64,000 bases of DNA from positions 1-64,000 of the forward strand of contig NZ_BBYM01000036.1 in NCBI RefSeq assembly GCF_001570405.1. The letters run 5' to 3'. The notes below the pieces were generated by a model that did no database searches, was not told where the DNA came from, and saw nothing but the letters and a program-made list of their open reading frames with translations. Made by a program: the position numbers and the translations under genes. Source of the DNA: Microtetraspora niveoalba (GTDB taxonomy: Bacteria; Actinomycetota; Actinomycetes; Streptosporangiales; Streptosporangiaceae). The stretch's first letter is position 1; each line of letters begins with the position of its first letter. Below are positions 9,559 to 19,358 of this stretch, piece by piece.

Positions 9559-10349
9559 CCGCGCTCGTCTGGGCGGAGCTGCGCCGCCTGGCCGCCACCA
9601 GGCTCCCGATGTGGGGAGCGCTCGCCGCGACCGGCAGCGGCGGCTTCGTCGGCCTGCTCGCCCTCATCGGCCCGGAGAACTTCGATCCGCCGATGCCCGG
9701 GCTGGAGACGGACGCGAGCGTGCGCGTGCTGCTCGGGCTGCTCGGCCTGTGCGCGTTCGTCCCCGCCCTGCTCGGCACGACCGCCGTGGCCTCCGAGTAC
9801 CGCCACCGGACGATCACCACGACGGCGCTGTTCGCCCCCAGGCGGTGGACCGCGCTGGCCGCCAAGCTGGCGGCGTACACGATCGCCGGGCTCGCCTACG
9901 GGCTGATCGCCGTCACCGTGGCGGGAGCGGCCCTGTTCGGGGCGGCCGCGGTCAAGGGCGTCACGCTCGGCCTGCCCGCCGCCACGGTGCTGGCGCTCCT
10001 GGCCAGGATCGCGGTGACGATGGCCGTCTACACGCTGGTCGGCGTGGCGGTCGGCGCCCTGATCCCCAACCAGGTGGCCGCGGCGGCGGTGCTCGGCGCC
10101 TACTTCTACATGATCGAGACGGCGCTCCTGCTCATCCCCGGCGTCAAGGAGCTCTATCCCTACCTGCCCGGCGGCGCGACGGCGGCGCTCACCGGGTTCA
10201 CCTTCCTGACCGAGGCGCTCGCGGAGCAGACGGGCGGGGGCGCCGCCTCGCTGCTGTCCGCCCCGCTCGGCGCCGCCGTGCTGGTCGGGTACGCGCTGGC
10301 GGCCGCCGTGATCGCCGTGGTCGCCCCCCTGCGGCGCGACATCACCTGA
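9555..10349 (+). CDS. ABC exporter permease (ABC-2 type)
   Basis: A 264-residue membrane protein with about six transmembrane segments. It has the ABC-2 permease feature of a first helix followed by an EYRHRTITTTALFAPRR cytoplasmic segment that would couple to the ATPase. It overlaps the ATPase gene by ATGA, so the two are made together and form the exporter. The following gene is 81 bp away and may be separate. Confidence 0.88.
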   Translation: MTALVWAELRRLAATRLPMWGALAATGSGGFVGLLALIGPENFDPPMPGLETDASVRVLLGLLGLCAFVPALLGTTAVASEYRHRTITTTALFAPRRWTALAAKLAAYTIAGLAYGLIAVTVAGAALFGAAAVKGVTLGLPAATVLALLARIAVTMAVYTLVGVAVGALIPNQVAAAAVLGAYFYMIETALLLIPGVKELYPYLPGGATAALTGFTFLTEALAEQTGGGAASLLSAPLGAAVLVGYALAAAVIAVVAPLRRDIT

Positions 10350-10430
10350 CCCGCGGTGCGCCCGAACGAGATCCCGGGAGATATCCGCGTTTTGGCCCAC
10401 GAACGCGTGCGGTAACGGCATCATTACGAG

Positions 10431-11216
10431 ATGTCCGCCCTGACACCGCGGCATCGTCCCGCCCCCGACGGGCTGCCCGCGTCCCCCGGATCCGCACGGC
10501 TCATCCTCCTGCGCGAGCGGGCGACCGGAGCGCGGCGCGCCGCGCTCCTCGTTCTCGGGATCTCGACGACCCTGCTCGTCGCCGTCCAGCTCCTCGCGGA
10601 GCGGGCGGAGACCGGCCGGGCCGCGGCGCCGTACGCGGTGGCGGCGCTCGCGGTGCTCCTCGTGGCGCTGCCCGCGCTGACCGCCAGCCAGGTGTTGTGG
10701 GGCATCCGCGAGCAGGAGGCGAGGGTCGGCGAACGCGAGGTCTTCGCGACCAGGAGCCGGCCGGACGCCAGACGCCTGCTGGCGCGGCTGGCGGTGGCGG
10801 TCTGCTGGGCGGTGGTGGTGCTGCTGGGGCTCACCGTGCCCCGCCTGTTCACCGACGCCGGCATGTACGGCGCGGCGGACCGGCTGGCGGGCGCGGCCGA
10901 GACGCTGGCGATGACCTGTTACATGAGCGGGATGGCGTTCCTGCTGTGGTGGGGCAGGGACGTGATCGTGGCGGCGGCGCGGAGGCAGCCGCCGCCGGAC
11001 CCGTGGGACGACGCCGTGCCGTCCCGGCCGCGGCGGCGGTGGCGATGGCCGCCGGGCGCGGCGGCGGTCGCGCTGGTCCTCGCGCTGGTCGGCGCCCGCG
11101 CGCACCTGTGGGCCCCGGACACCGTGACGGTGCTGGCCCTGGCGGCGGCGGCGCTGGCGGCCTGCGTCGTGGCCGTACGCCGCGGGCCGGGCCGGGCACC
11201 CCGCTCCGGGGAGTAG
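10431..11216 (+). CDS. Hypothetical membrane protein
   Basis: A 261-residue protein with about five hydrophobic segments (near residues 40, 70, 120, 155 and 205-240) separated by Arg-rich loops such as RRWRWPP. I recognise no family. It lies 81 bp after the ABC exporter on the same strand and could be an accessory component. It ends directly in front of the fadA operator region (its TAG is one base before the first repeat), so its 3' end may be transcribed into the fad regulatory site. Confidence 0.65.
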   Translation: MSALTPRHRPAPDGLPASPGSARLILLRERATGARRAALLVLGISTTLLVAVQLLAERAETGRAAAPYAVAALAVLLVALPALTASQVLWGIREQEARVGEREVFATRSRPDARRLLARLAVAVCWAVVVLLGLTVPRLFTDAGMYGAADRLAGAAETLAMTCYMSGMAFLLWWGRDVIVAAARRQPPPDPWDDAVPSRPRRRWRWPPGAAAVALVLALVGARAHLWAPDTVTVLALAAAALAACVVAVRRGPGRAPRSGE

Positions 11217-11217
11217 T

Positions 11218-11258
11218 TACCGATAAGTAGCATTGGTTCGAGAAGCTACCGATCAGTA
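11218..11258. promoter_or_regulatory. Two TACCGAT(A/C)AGTA operators before fadA
   Basis: TACCGATAAGTA (11218-11229) and TACCGATCAGTA (11247-11258) are near-palindromes in direct repeat 29 bp apart, within a 17-bp consensus AGYTACCGATMAGTAGS. They fill the whole gap upstream of fadA, the second just in front of its AGGAG. The pattern suits a TetR-type fatty-acid regulator; no regulator gene is adjacent. Confidence 0.6.
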
Positions 11259-11270
11259 GGAGCGAACCTC

Positions 11271-12455
11271 GTGCCTGCGTCCCGTGAAGTCGTCTTCGTC
11301 GACGGCGTGCGCACGCCTTTCGGCAGGTCGGGCCCCAAGGGCCTGTACGCCGAGACGCGTGCCGACGACATGGTTGTCCGCGTCATCCGCGAGCTCATGC
11401 GCCGCAACCCCGGCCTCCCGCCCGAGCGGGTGGACGAGGTGGCCATCGCGGCCACCACCCAGATCGGCGACCAGGGCCTGACCATCGGCCGCTCGGCCGC
11501 GGTGCTGGCCGGCCTGCCCAAGTCCGTCCCCGGCTACGCCATCGACCGGATGTGCGCGGGCGCGATGACCGCCGTCACGACCGTGGCGGGCGGCATCTCG
11601 TTCGGCGCGTACGACGTCGCCATCGCCGGCGGCGTCGAGCACATGGGCCGCCACCCGATGGGCGAGGGCGTCGACCCCAACCCCCGGTTCCTGTCCGAGC
11701 GACTGGTGGACGGCTCGGCCCTGATCATGGGCATGACCGCGGAGAACCTGCACGACCGCTACCCGTCCATCACCAAGGACCGCGCCGACGCGTTCGCCGT
11801 CGCGTCCCAGGAGAAGGCGGCCAAGGCGTACGCCGACGGCAGGATCCAGCCGGACCTGGTCCCGATGGCGGCGCGCAAGGCGGCCGAGGGCTGGGGCCTG
11901 GCCACCGCCGACGAGGCGCCGCGGCCCGGCACGACCATGGATGCGCTGCGCGCCCTGAAGACCCCGTTCCGGCCGCACGGCCGGGTCACCGCCGGGAACG
12001 CCTCGGGCATCAACGACGGCGCGACCGGCTGCGTCGTCGCCGCCCGCGAGGTCGCCGACGAGCTGGGGCTGCCCGCGCGGATGCGGCTGGTCTCCTACGC
12101 GTTCGCGGGCGTCGACCCCGAGGTCATGGGCGTCGGCCCGATCCCGTCGACCGAGCGCGCGCTGCGCCTGGCCGGGCTGTCCATCGACGACATCGGCCTC
12201 TTCGAGATCAACGAGGCGTTCGCCGTGCAGGTGCTCGCGTTCCTTGAGCACTTCGGCATCGCCGACGACGACCCCCGGGTGAACCCGTACGGCGGCGCGA
12301 TCGCCTTCGGCCACCCCCTCGCGTCCTCCGGCGTACGGCTCATGATCCAGCTCTCGCGCGAGTTCGCCGAGCGGCCGGACGTCCGGTACGGCATCACCAC
12401 GATGTGCGTCGGCATGGGCATGGGCGGCACGGTCATCTGGGAGAACCTCGCATGA
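11271..12455 (+). CDS. fadA: Acetyl-CoA C-acyltransferase (3-ketoacyl-CoA thiolase) FadA
   Basis: A 394-residue thiolase that cleaves 3-ketoacyl-CoA in the last step of beta-oxidation. The acylated nucleophile lies in DRMCAGAM, the NEAFAVQ motif and the GHPLASSG histidine are present, and the second active cysteine is in TMCVGMGMGG. GTG 11271 has AGGAG eight bases upstream. The stop overlaps the fadB start by 4 bp, as expected for subunits of one multienzyme complex. Regulation is probably through the repeats in front. Confidence 0.95.
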   Translation: MPASREVVFVDGVRTPFGRSGPKGLYAETRADDMVVRVIRELMRRNPGLPPERVDEVAIAATTQIGDQGLTIGRSAAVLAGLPKSVPGYAIDRMCAGAMTAVTTVAGGISFGAYDVAIAGGVEHMGRHPMGEGVDPNPRFLSERLVDGSALIMGMTAENLHDRYPSITKDRADAFAVASQEKAAKAYADGRIQPDLVPMAARKAAEGWGLATADEAPRPGTTMDALRALKTPFRPHGRVTAGNASGINDGATGCVVAAREVADELGLPARMRLVSYAFAGVDPEVMGVGPIPSTERALRLAGLSIDDIGLFEINEAFAVQVLAFLEHFGIADDDPRVNPYGGAIAFGHPLASSGVRLMIQLSREFAERPDVRYGITTMCVGMGMGGTVIWENLA

Positions 12456-14554
12456 GCGACATCGAGACGTACAAGAGCCTGCTGGCGGGCAAGGACACCG
12501 GCGAGGTCGTCACCCGGGCCCTGGTCCGCGACGTCGACCTGCCGTACGGCGCGGGCACCATGGCGCTGATCACGCTGGACAACGGGCTCGACCACACCAA
12601 GCCCAACACGTTCGGGCCGCAGGGGCTGCTCGCGCTGAACGACGCCCTGGACACGATCGAGGCGCGCGGCGACCTCGCGGCGGTCGGCGTCACCGGCAAG
12701 CCGTTCATCTTCGCGGTCGGCGCCGACCTCAAGGGCGCGGCGGCGGTGGCCACGCGCGAGGAGGCCCACGCGATCGGCGCGCTCGGCCACCACGTCTTCC
12801 GGCGTCTCGGCGAGCTGGGCATGCCGACGTTCGCGTTCGTGAACGGCGCGGCCATGGGCGGCGGGCTGGAGATCGCGCTGCACTGCTCGTACCGGACGGT
12901 GTCGTCCGGGGTGCCCGCCATCGCGCTGCCCGAGTGCTTCCTCGGCCTGGTGCCCGGCTGGGGCGGCACCCAGCTCCTCCCCCGGCTGATCGGCCCGGAG
13001 AAGGCCATCAGGCTGATCATCGAGAACCCGCTCTCGCAGAACCGCATGATCAAGGGGCCGGACGCGTACGCGCTGGGCGTCGCGGACGCGATGTTCGAGC
13101 CGGCCGACTTCCTCGAGGAGTCGCTGCGCTGGGCGGCCCGGGTGCTGCGCGGCGAGGAGACCGTGGCCCGCGCGCCGTACGAGGGGGACTGGGACAAGGC
13201 GGTCGCCGACGCGCGCTTCCTGGTGGACATGAAGCTGCGCGGCGCCTCCCCCGCGCCCTACCGCGCGCTCGACCTGGTCGCGCTGGCGAAGACCGCCTCC
13301 CGGGACGAGGGTTTCGCCGCCGAGGACGAGGCGCTCGCCGACCTGCTGATGGGCGACGAGCTGCGCGCCGGGCTGTACGCGTTCGACCTGGTGCAGCGGC
13401 GGGCCAAGAAGCCGGCCGGCGCGCCGGACCGGTCCCTCGCCCGCAAGGTCACCAAGGTCGGCGTGGTGGGCGCCGGGCTGATGGCCTCGCAGCTCGCGCT
13501 GCTGTTCGCGCGGCGGCTGGAGGTGCCGGTCGTGCTGACCGACCTCGACCAGGCCCGGCTCGACAAGGGTGTGGGCTACGTCCACGCCGAGGTGGACAAG
13601 CTGCTCGCCAAGGGCCGGGTCTCGGCCGACCAGGCGGGCCGGATCAAGGCGCTGGTGACGGGGTCGCTGTCCAAGGACGCGTTCGGGGACGCCGACTTCG
13701 TGATCGAGGCGGTCTTCGAGGACCTCGACGTGAAGCGCAAGGTGCTGGCCGAGGTCGAGGCGGTCGTCTCGGACGAGTGCGTGCTGGCCACCAACACCTC
13801 CTCGTTGTCGATCACCGCGATGGCCTCCGGGCTGCGGCGTCCGGAGCGGGTCGTCGGCTTCCACTTCTTCAACCCGGTGGCGGTGATGCCGCTCCTGGAG
13901 ATCGTCAGGGGCGAGGCGACGGACGACGCGACGCTCGCCACCGCCTTCTCCGTCGCCAAGACGCTGAAGAAGTCGTCCGTGCTCGTCAAGGACGCCCCCG
14001 CGTTCGTGGTGAACCGGCTGCTGACCCGGTTCATGGGCGAGGTCATCGCGTCCGTCGACGAGGGCACCCCGCTGGAGGTCGCCGACCACGCGCTGGACGG
14101 CCTCGGCCTGCCCATGACGCCGTTCACGCTGCTCCAGCTCGTCGGCCCGGCCGTGGCGCTGCACGTGGCCGAGACCATGCACACCGCCTTCCCGGACCGG
14201 TTCGGCGTGTCGGCCAACCTGGCCGCGCTCGTCTCCGCGGGCAAGCCCGGCGTGTACGGCGCCGACCTCCGGATCGACCCGGAGGCGCGGGCCTTCTTCG
14301 AGGGCGGCACGTCGCCGTCCACCGGCGAGGAGGTGCGGCTGCGCGCGCTGCGGGCGCTCGCCGAGGAGATCCGCCTGATGCTCGACGAGGGCGTCGTCGC
14401 GGCGGCCCAGGACATCGACCTGTGCATGATCCTCGGCGCGGGCTGGCCGTTCCACACCGGCGGCATCACGCCGTACCTGGACCGTGAGGGCATCTCGGAG
14501 GCGGTGACCGGGGCGCGGTTCCTCACCCCCGGCGTGGCCTCCGTCCCCGCCTGA
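12452..14554 (+). CDS. fadB: Fatty-acid oxidation complex alpha subunit FadB
   Basis: A 700-residue bifunctional enoyl-CoA hydratase / 3-hydroxyacyl-CoA dehydrogenase. The N-terminal crotonase half shows the oxyanion-hole segment AMGGGLEIALHCSY and ALPECFLGLVPGWGGTQLL with its catalytic Glu. The dehydrogenase half begins near residue 330 with the NAD site VGVVGAGLMASQLA, followed by FHFFNPVAVMPLLE with its catalytic His and the VNRLL segment. It forms an operon with fadA by ATGA overlap. Domains are complete and length is normal. Confidence 0.95.
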   Translation: MSDIETYKSLLAGKDTGEVVTRALVRDVDLPYGAGTMALITLDNGLDHTKPNTFGPQGLLALNDALDTIEARGDLAAVGVTGKPFIFAVGADLKGAAAVATREEAHAIGALGHHVFRRLGELGMPTFAFVNGAAMGGGLEIALHCSYRTVSSGVPAIALPECFLGLVPGWGGTQLLPRLIGPEKAIRLIIENPLSQNRMIKGPDAYALGVADAMFEPADFLEESLRWAARVLRGEETVARAPYEGDWDKAVADARFLVDMKLRGASPAPYRALDLVALAKTASRDEGFAAEDEALADLLMGDELRAGLYAFDLVQRRAKKPAGAPDRSLARKVTKVGVVGAGLMASQLALLFARRLEVPVVLTDLDQARLDKGVGYVHAEVDKLLAKGRVSADQAGRIKALVTGSLSKDAFGDADFVIEAVFEDLDVKRKVLAEVEAVVSDECVLATNTSSLSITAMASGLRRPERVVGFHFFNPVAVMPLLEIVRGEATDDATLATAFSVAKTLKKSSVLVKDAPAFVVNRLLTRFMGEVIASVDEGTPLEVADHALDGLGLPMTPFTLLQLVGPAVALHVAETMHTAFPDRFGVSANLAALVSAGKPGVYGADLRIDPEARAFFEGGTSPSTGEEVRLRALRALAEEIRLMLDEGVVAAAQDIDLCMILGAGWPFHTGGITPYLDREGISEAVTGARFLTPGVASVPA

Positions 14555-14610
14555 TCGGCCTCGGACGTCGTCCGCCCGGGGGCATGGGGGTGGCTCCGGG
14601 CGGGCGGCCC

Positions 14611-14643
14611 GCCCGGTCCCGCCGGTTTCCGGCGGGACCGGGC
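14611..14643. terminator. Bidirectional terminator fadB / permease
   Basis: A perfect 15-bp stem (GCCCGGTCCCGCCGG and its complement) with a TTT loop sits between the convergent fadB and amino-acid permease stops. Confidence 0.85.
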
Positions 14644-14658
14644 GATCTCATCCCTCGG

Positions 14659-16299
14659 TCAGCACTCGCCTTCGCCGGCGGGTTCCGTGCGGTGCCGGTC
14701 GGGCCCGAGGCGGTGCCGGCGGCCCTGGTCGGTGCCGGGCGGCATCGGCTCGGCGTTCGAGGCCACCGCGTCCTGCTCGCCGGGGGCGCCCTGCCGGCGG
14801 CCGTCACCGGGCCCCCGCTCCCCGTCCGAGGGGTCGCCGGTCAGCCGGGCCCTGCTGTGGCGGGCGCCGTACGCGAAGTAGAGCACGATTCCGGCGATCA
14901 TCCATACGACGAACCGCAGCCAGGTCTCCACCGGCAGGTTGAGCATCAGGTACAGGCAGGCCAGCACGGACAGGATCGGCAACACCGGGACCCAGGGCGC
15001 GCGGAAGGCGCGGGGCAGGTCGGGCCGGGTCCTCCGCAGGATGATCACGCCGATCGACACGACCACGAACGCGAAGAGCGTCCCGATGTTGACCAGCTCG
15101 GCGATCGCGGCCAGCGGGATCAGCGCCGCGAGGACCGCCACCACCACCCCGATCACGATCGTGATCACGTACGGCGTGTGGAACCGGGGGTGGACGCGGG
15201 CGAGCCCGCGCGGCAGCAGGTTGTCGCGGCACATGGCGAAGAACACCCGGCTCTGGCCGAGCATGAGGATCATCACCACGGTGGTGAGCCCGGCGATGCC
15301 GCCCAGGCTGATCACCGTGGCCAGCCATGACTGCCCGACCGCGAGGAACGCGTCTGCGAGCGGCGCGGACTCGCTCAGCTGCGTGTACGGCTGCATGCCG
15401 ACGACCACCAGGGAGACCGCGACGTACAGGATCGTGCAGATCGCGAGGGAGGCGAGGATGCCGATCGGCAGGTTGCGCTGCGGCTCGCGGGTCTCCTCGG
15501 CGGCGGTGGCGACCACGTCGAACCCGATGTAGGCGAAGAAGACGAGCGCGGCGGCGGTGAAGATGCCGAAGACGCCGAAGGCGACCGGCGTGACCCCGAA
15601 CAGCACCTGGATGAGCGGCGAGGCGAGCCCTCCCCTGGTCTCGATCTCCCGCGCCGGGGGGATGAACGGCTGGTAGTTCTCCGCCTTGAGGAAGAACAGG
15701 CCGGCCACGATGACGAGCAGCACCACGCTGATCTTGATGGTGACCATGGCGGCGTTGAAGCGGGCCGAGGTCTTGATGCCCACCACCAGGATGGCGGTGA
15801 GCAGCAGCACGATGGCCGCCGCGGGGACGTTCACCACGGCGGTGTCCCCGGCGATGAACGGGGGCAGGTCGATGCCGACGCTGCGCAGCAGCGACGTGAA
15901 GTAGCCCGACCAGCCGGAGGCGACCACGGCGGCGGCGAGGGAGAGTTCGAGCGCCAGGTCCCAGCCGATGATCCAGGCGGGGAACTCGCCGATCGTCGCG
16001 TACGCGAAGGTGTAGGCGGAGCCGGCGACCGGGACGGTGGCGGCGAACTCCGCGTAGCACAGGGCGGCCAGGCCGCAGGCGACCGCCGCCGCGATGAAGG
16101 AGAGCGCCACGGCGGGGCCGGCCGTGGTCTTGGCGGCGACGCCGGTGAGCACGAAGATGCCGGTGCCGATGATGACACCGATGCCGAAGACGGTCAGGTC
16201 GAAGGCGTTCAGGGTGCGAACGAGCCGGTAACGCCCACCTTGAGTGTCTTCGATCGACTGCTCGATGGACTTTGTCCGAAAAATCGTCTTCCGGCTCAT
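14659..16299 (-). CDS. APC-superfamily amino-acid permease (CAT type)
   Basis: A 546-residue transporter with about twelve to fourteen transmembrane helices. The APC hallmark GIGVIIGTGIFVLTG in helix 1 and the AALCYAEFAATVPVAGSAY segment in helix 3 point to the cationic amino-acid/YfnA group. An N-terminal cytoplasmic tail (TKSIEQSIEDTQ) is typical of that group. The C-terminus is a hydrophilic Gly/Asp/Arg-rich tail of about 60 residues. It is transcribed alone, 104 bp after dxs on the same strand; read-through from dxs is possible. Substrate not determined. Confidence 0.9.
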   Translation of the reverse strand: MSRKTIFRTKSIEQSIEDTQGGRYRLVRTLNAFDLTVFGIGVIIGTGIFVLTGVAAKTTAGPAVALSFIAAAVACGLAALCYAEFAATVPVAGSAYTFAYATIGEFPAWIIGWDLALELSLAAAVVASGWSGYFTSLLRSVGIDLPPFIAGDTAVVNVPAAAIVLLLTAILVVGIKTSARFNAAMVTIKISVVLLVIVAGLFFLKAENYQPFIPPAREIETRGGLASPLIQVLFGVTPVAFGVFGIFTAAALVFFAYIGFDVVATAAEETREPQRNLPIGILASLAICTILYVAVSLVVVGMQPYTQLSESAPLADAFLAVGQSWLATVISLGGIAGLTTVVMILMLGQSRVFFAMCRDNLLPRGLARVHPRFHTPYVITIVIGVVVAVLAALIPLAAIAELVNIGTLFAFVVVSIGVIILRRTRPDLPRAFRAPWVPVLPILSVLACLYLMLNLPVETWLRFVVWMIAGIVLYFAYGARHSRARLTGDPSDGERGPGDGRRQGAPGEQDAVASNAEPMPPGTDQGRRHRLGPDRHRTEPAGEGEC

Positions 16300-16403
16300 G
16301 CACGGCCCCCGATCTGGCGATGACCTGCAAGGTTCCCGGAAACGCGCGGTTCACGCGCGCTCCCGGGACAGGGGTCACACCTTGCGGGCGCCCGGGACCG
16401 GCG

Positions 16404-18305
16404 TCAGACCTGGCCGGCCGGGTCGTCCTCCAGGACGGGCGAGCGCCGCGCCACCGCCTCGGTGATCTCCCGGGCGAGGTCCTGGGCGGTGAGGCCGATC
16501 TCGGAGAGGATCTTGGGCCGCTTCGCGTGGTCGAGGAACCGCTGCGGGATGCCGTACGTGCGCACCGGCACGTCGACGTCGGCGTCGCGCAGCGTCCGGG
16601 CGACCGCGTCGCCCACGCCGCCGACCCGGCCGTTGTCCTCGACGACGACCACGAGCTTGTGCTCGGCGGCGACCGGGACCAGCGCCTCGTCGAGCGGCTT
16701 CACCCAGCGTGGGTCGACCACGGTGGCCGAGATGCCCTGGGCGTCGAGCAGCGTGGCGGCGTCGAGGCACGTCTCCGCCATCGACCCGACGGCCACCAGG
16801 AGCACGTCGGGCTCTCCGGAGCGCAGCACGTCCATCCCGCCGATCTTGCCGACGGCCTCGATGTCGTCGGCGACCGCGCCCTTGGGGTAGCGGACCACGG
16901 ATGGGCCGTCCTCGATCGCGACGGCCTCGCCGAGCAGCTCGCGCAGCCGTACGGCGTCGCGGGGCGCGGCGACCGACAGGCCGGGGACGACCTGGAGGAT
17001 CGACAGGTCCCACATGCCGTTGTGGCTCGCGCCGTCGTCGCCGGTGACACCGGAGCGGTCGAGCGTGACGACGACGGGCAGCCGGTGCAGGGCGACGTCC
17101 ATCAGGAGCTGGTCGAAGGCCCGGTTGAGGAAGGTGGCGTAGAGCGCGACCACGGGGCGCAGGCCGCCCATCGCGAGCCCGGCGGCGGAGGTGAGCGCGT
17201 GCTGCTCGGCGATGCCGACGTCGTAGATGCGGTCGGGGTAGGCGTCGGCGAACGGGGCCAGTCCGACGGGGTGCAGCATCGCCGCGGTGATCGCGACGAC
17301 GTCCTCGCGCCGGGCGCCGAGCCGGACGATCTCCTCGCTGAACACGTCGGTCCAGCTCCGCGGCTTCTTCCGCTCCTCGCCGGTGACCGGGTCGAACGGG
17401 CCGGGGCCGTGGAAGCAGTCCTCGTCGTGGTTCTCGGCGGGCTGGTAGCCCTGGCCCTTGCGGGTGAGGACGTGCACGATGACGGGCCCGCCGAAGCCCT
17501 TGGCCCTGCTCAGCGCGGCCTCCAGGGCCTCCTGGTCGTGGCCGTCGATCGGGCCGACGTACTTCAGGCCGAGGTCCTCGAACATCACCTGCGGGGCGAG
17601 GATGTCCTTGATGCCCTTCTTGACGCCGTGCAGGGCGTCGTAGAACGGCGCTCCGACCACGGGCACCTTGGCCAGGTTCTCCTTGACGAACTCCAGCGCG
17701 TCCTCGTACTTCTGCGTCATCCGCAGGGAGGCCAGGTGCGAGGCGAGGCCGCCGATGGTCGGCGAGTAGGAGCGGCCGTTGTCGTTGACGACGATGATCA
17801 GCGGGAGGTCCTTGCGCCCCGCGATGTTGTTGAGCGCCTCCCAGGCCATGCCGCCGGTCAGCGCGCCGTCGCCGATGACCGCGACGACCGTGCGGCCGGT
17901 CTCGCCGCGCAGCGTGAACGCCTTGGCGAGGCCGTCGGCGTAGGAGAGGGCGGTGGAGGCGTGCGAGTTCTCGATCAGGTCGTGCTCGGACTCGGCCCGG
18001 CTCGGATATCCCGACAGGCCGCCCTCCTGGCGCAGCGTGCCGAAGTCGCCGGCCCGGCCGGTGAGCATCTTGTGCACGTACGCCTGGTGTCCCGTGTCGA
18101 AGAGGATGGGGTCGCGCGGCGACTCGAAGATGCGGTGCAGGGCGATGGTGAGCTCGACGACACCGAGGTTGGGGCCGAGGTGGCCGCCCGTCTTGGCGAC
18201 GGACGAGACCAGCAGTTCGCGGATCTCCGCGGCGAGCCGTCGCAGTTGCCCGGCGTCCAGGCGCCTGACGTCCTGTGGGCCCTTCACCGTCTCCAGAATC
18301 CCCAC
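16404..18305 (-). CDS. dxs: 1-deoxy-D-xylulose-5-phosphate synthase Dxs
   Basis: A 633-residue thiamine-diphosphate enzyme that condenses pyruvate and glyceraldehyde 3-phosphate, the first step of the MEP isoprenoid pathway. The N-terminal half has [11 protein letters not shown] and the TPP/Mg motif [17 protein letters not shown] ending in VVNDN. The transketolase C half has the [12 protein letters not shown] glutamate region and the [10 protein letters not shown] motif. The frame is open upstream, but GTG 18305 with GGAAG before it starts at the conserved [11 protein letters not shown]. It is monocistronic or followed by the permease. Confidence 0.96.
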   Translation of the reverse strand: MGILETVKGPQDVRRLDAGQLRRLAAEIRELLVSSVAKTGGHLGPNLGVVELTIALHRIFESPRDPILFDTGHQAYVHKMLTGRAGDFGTLRQEGGLSGYPSRAESEHDLIENSHASTALSYADGLAKAFTLRGETGRTVVAVIGDGALTGGMAWEALNNIAGRKDLPLIIVVNDNGRSYSPTIGGLASHLASLRMTQKYEDALEFVKENLAKVPVVGAPFYDALHGVKKGIKDILAPQVMFEDLGLKYVGPIDGHDQEALEAALSRAKGFGGPVIVHVLTRKGQGYQPAENHDEDCFHGPGPFDPVTGEERKKPRSWTDVFSEEIVRLGARREDVVAITAAMLHPVGLAPFADAYPDRIYDVGIAEQHALTSAAGLAMGGLRPVVALYATFLNRAFDQLLMDVALHRLPVVVTLDRSGVTGDDGASHNGMWDLSILQVVPGLSVAAPRDAVRLRELLGEAVAIEDGPSVVRYPKGAVADDIEAVGKIGGMDVLRSGEPDVLLVAVGSMAETCLDAATLLDAQGISATVVDPRWVKPLDEALVPVAAEHKLVVVVEDNGRVGGVGDAVARTLRDADVDVPVRTYGIPQRFLDHAKRPKILSEIGLTAQDLAREITEAVARRSPVLEDDPAGQV

Positions 18306-18461
18306 GAATCTTCCTTCCCGCTCGCCATCGAACAGGCCGAGTCTAGTTCGAGAACATCGTGACGCCCTCATGGGCGGCAGCGAGACGTCACGCCATTTCA
18401 CGCAGAATCGATATATTTCCGCTTTACCGGTACTTGACCTTTCCCCTACGCTCCTGATCTC

Positions 18462-19241
18462 ATGCGGAAATCCTTTATCGCGCTGCTCACGGGGCTGATC
18501 GTAAGCCTTCTGCTTTCCGGTACGGCCGCCGCCTCCGGTTCTGCTGCACGACCTGTACCCACCGGCAAGGCCGCTCTGACCAAGAACCCCATCTACGCGA
18601 CGGGCGAGTTCGACTTCACCGAGTGCAAGGAGCTGAACCGCCAGCCCGACGACGTCGACTCGTACAAGATCTATCTCGACCACCTCATGGACTGCCTCAA
18701 CCTCTCATGGGGTGAGGAGTTCGCGCAGGCGAAACTGACGTTCGCCAAGCCCAAGGTGCGATTCATCACAGCTGCCGCCAAGACGGGATGCGGAAAGTAC
18801 CCGGCGGGCTACGCGGCCGGCATGTACTGCCCCGTGGACAAGACGATGTGGGTCCTCATCGACAAGCACCAGCTCAAGGACCCGTCCGAGTTCGAGCTGT
18901 TCGAGGTGATCGCGCACGAGTACGGGCACTACGTCCAGGACCGGATCGGCGTCCTGACCGCGGTGGACCGGATGACGCGCCGCGCGGGCAAGGCGACGCT
19001 CTACGCGTGGAACCGGCGGGTCGAGCTGCAGGCCGCCTGCTTCTCCGGGGCGTTCATCGGCAGCGTGTGGCACTCTCTGGGCCGCGACCAGTGGGACTGG
19101 GACGACCTGCTCGACCGCACGCTCGGCGACGTGCTGCACGGCAAGGCCAAGAACATTCGCTACTGGCTCAAGCGCGGCTGGAACGGCAACGGGCCGGGTG
19201 TGTGCAACACCTTCTCCGCCCCGGCGTCGAAGGTCGCCTGA
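18462..19241 (+). CDS. Secreted zinc metallopeptidase, copy 1
   Basis: A 259-residue exported protein of the putative neutral zinc metallopeptidase (YpfJ-like) family. A cleavable signal peptide of about 27 residues ends in TAAASG. The zinc-binding HEYGH motif follows a long helix ([16 protein letters not shown]), with a downstream ELQAACFSG glutamate as probable third ligand. Cysteines (TECK, MDC, TGCGK, MYC, ACF, VCNT) suggest disulfides in the exported form. It is followed 118 bp later by a paralogue with the same layout. Substrate unknown. Confidence 0.82.
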   Translation: MRKSFIALLTGLIVSLLLSGTAAASGSAARPVPTGKAALTKNPIYATGEFDFTECKELNRQPDDVDSYKIYLDHLMDCLNLSWGEEFAQAKLTFAKPKVRFITAAAKTGCGKYPAGYAAGMYCPVDKTMWVLIDKHQLKDPSEFELFEVIAHEYGHYVQDRIGVLTAVDRMTRRAGKATLYAWNRRVELQAACFSGAFIGSVWHSLGRDQWDWDDLLDRTLGDVLHGKAKNIRYWLKRGWNGNGPGVCNTFSAPASKVA

Positions 19242-19252
19242 CCCGCCGCGGC

Positions 19253-19281
19253 GTACGGCCGACCGGTCCGGCCGGCCGTAC
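19253..19281 (+). terminator. Hairpin between the two metallopeptidase genes
   Basis: GTACGGCCG (19253-19261) and CGGCCGTAC (19273-19281) form a 9-bp stem just after the first metallopeptidase. It suggests the paralogues are transcribed separately. Confidence 0.6.
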
Positions 19282-19358
19282 CCGTCGTGTCACGATATGT
19301 CGAACAAATCATGATCTAACATGTGATTGCGGTCCGGTTGCAATAAGCTCACGTGACC

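Noticed and set aside
12095-14455. 786-codon open frame antisense to fadB
   Set aside because: No family likeness and typical shadow composition; fadB on the plus strand has all its motifs.
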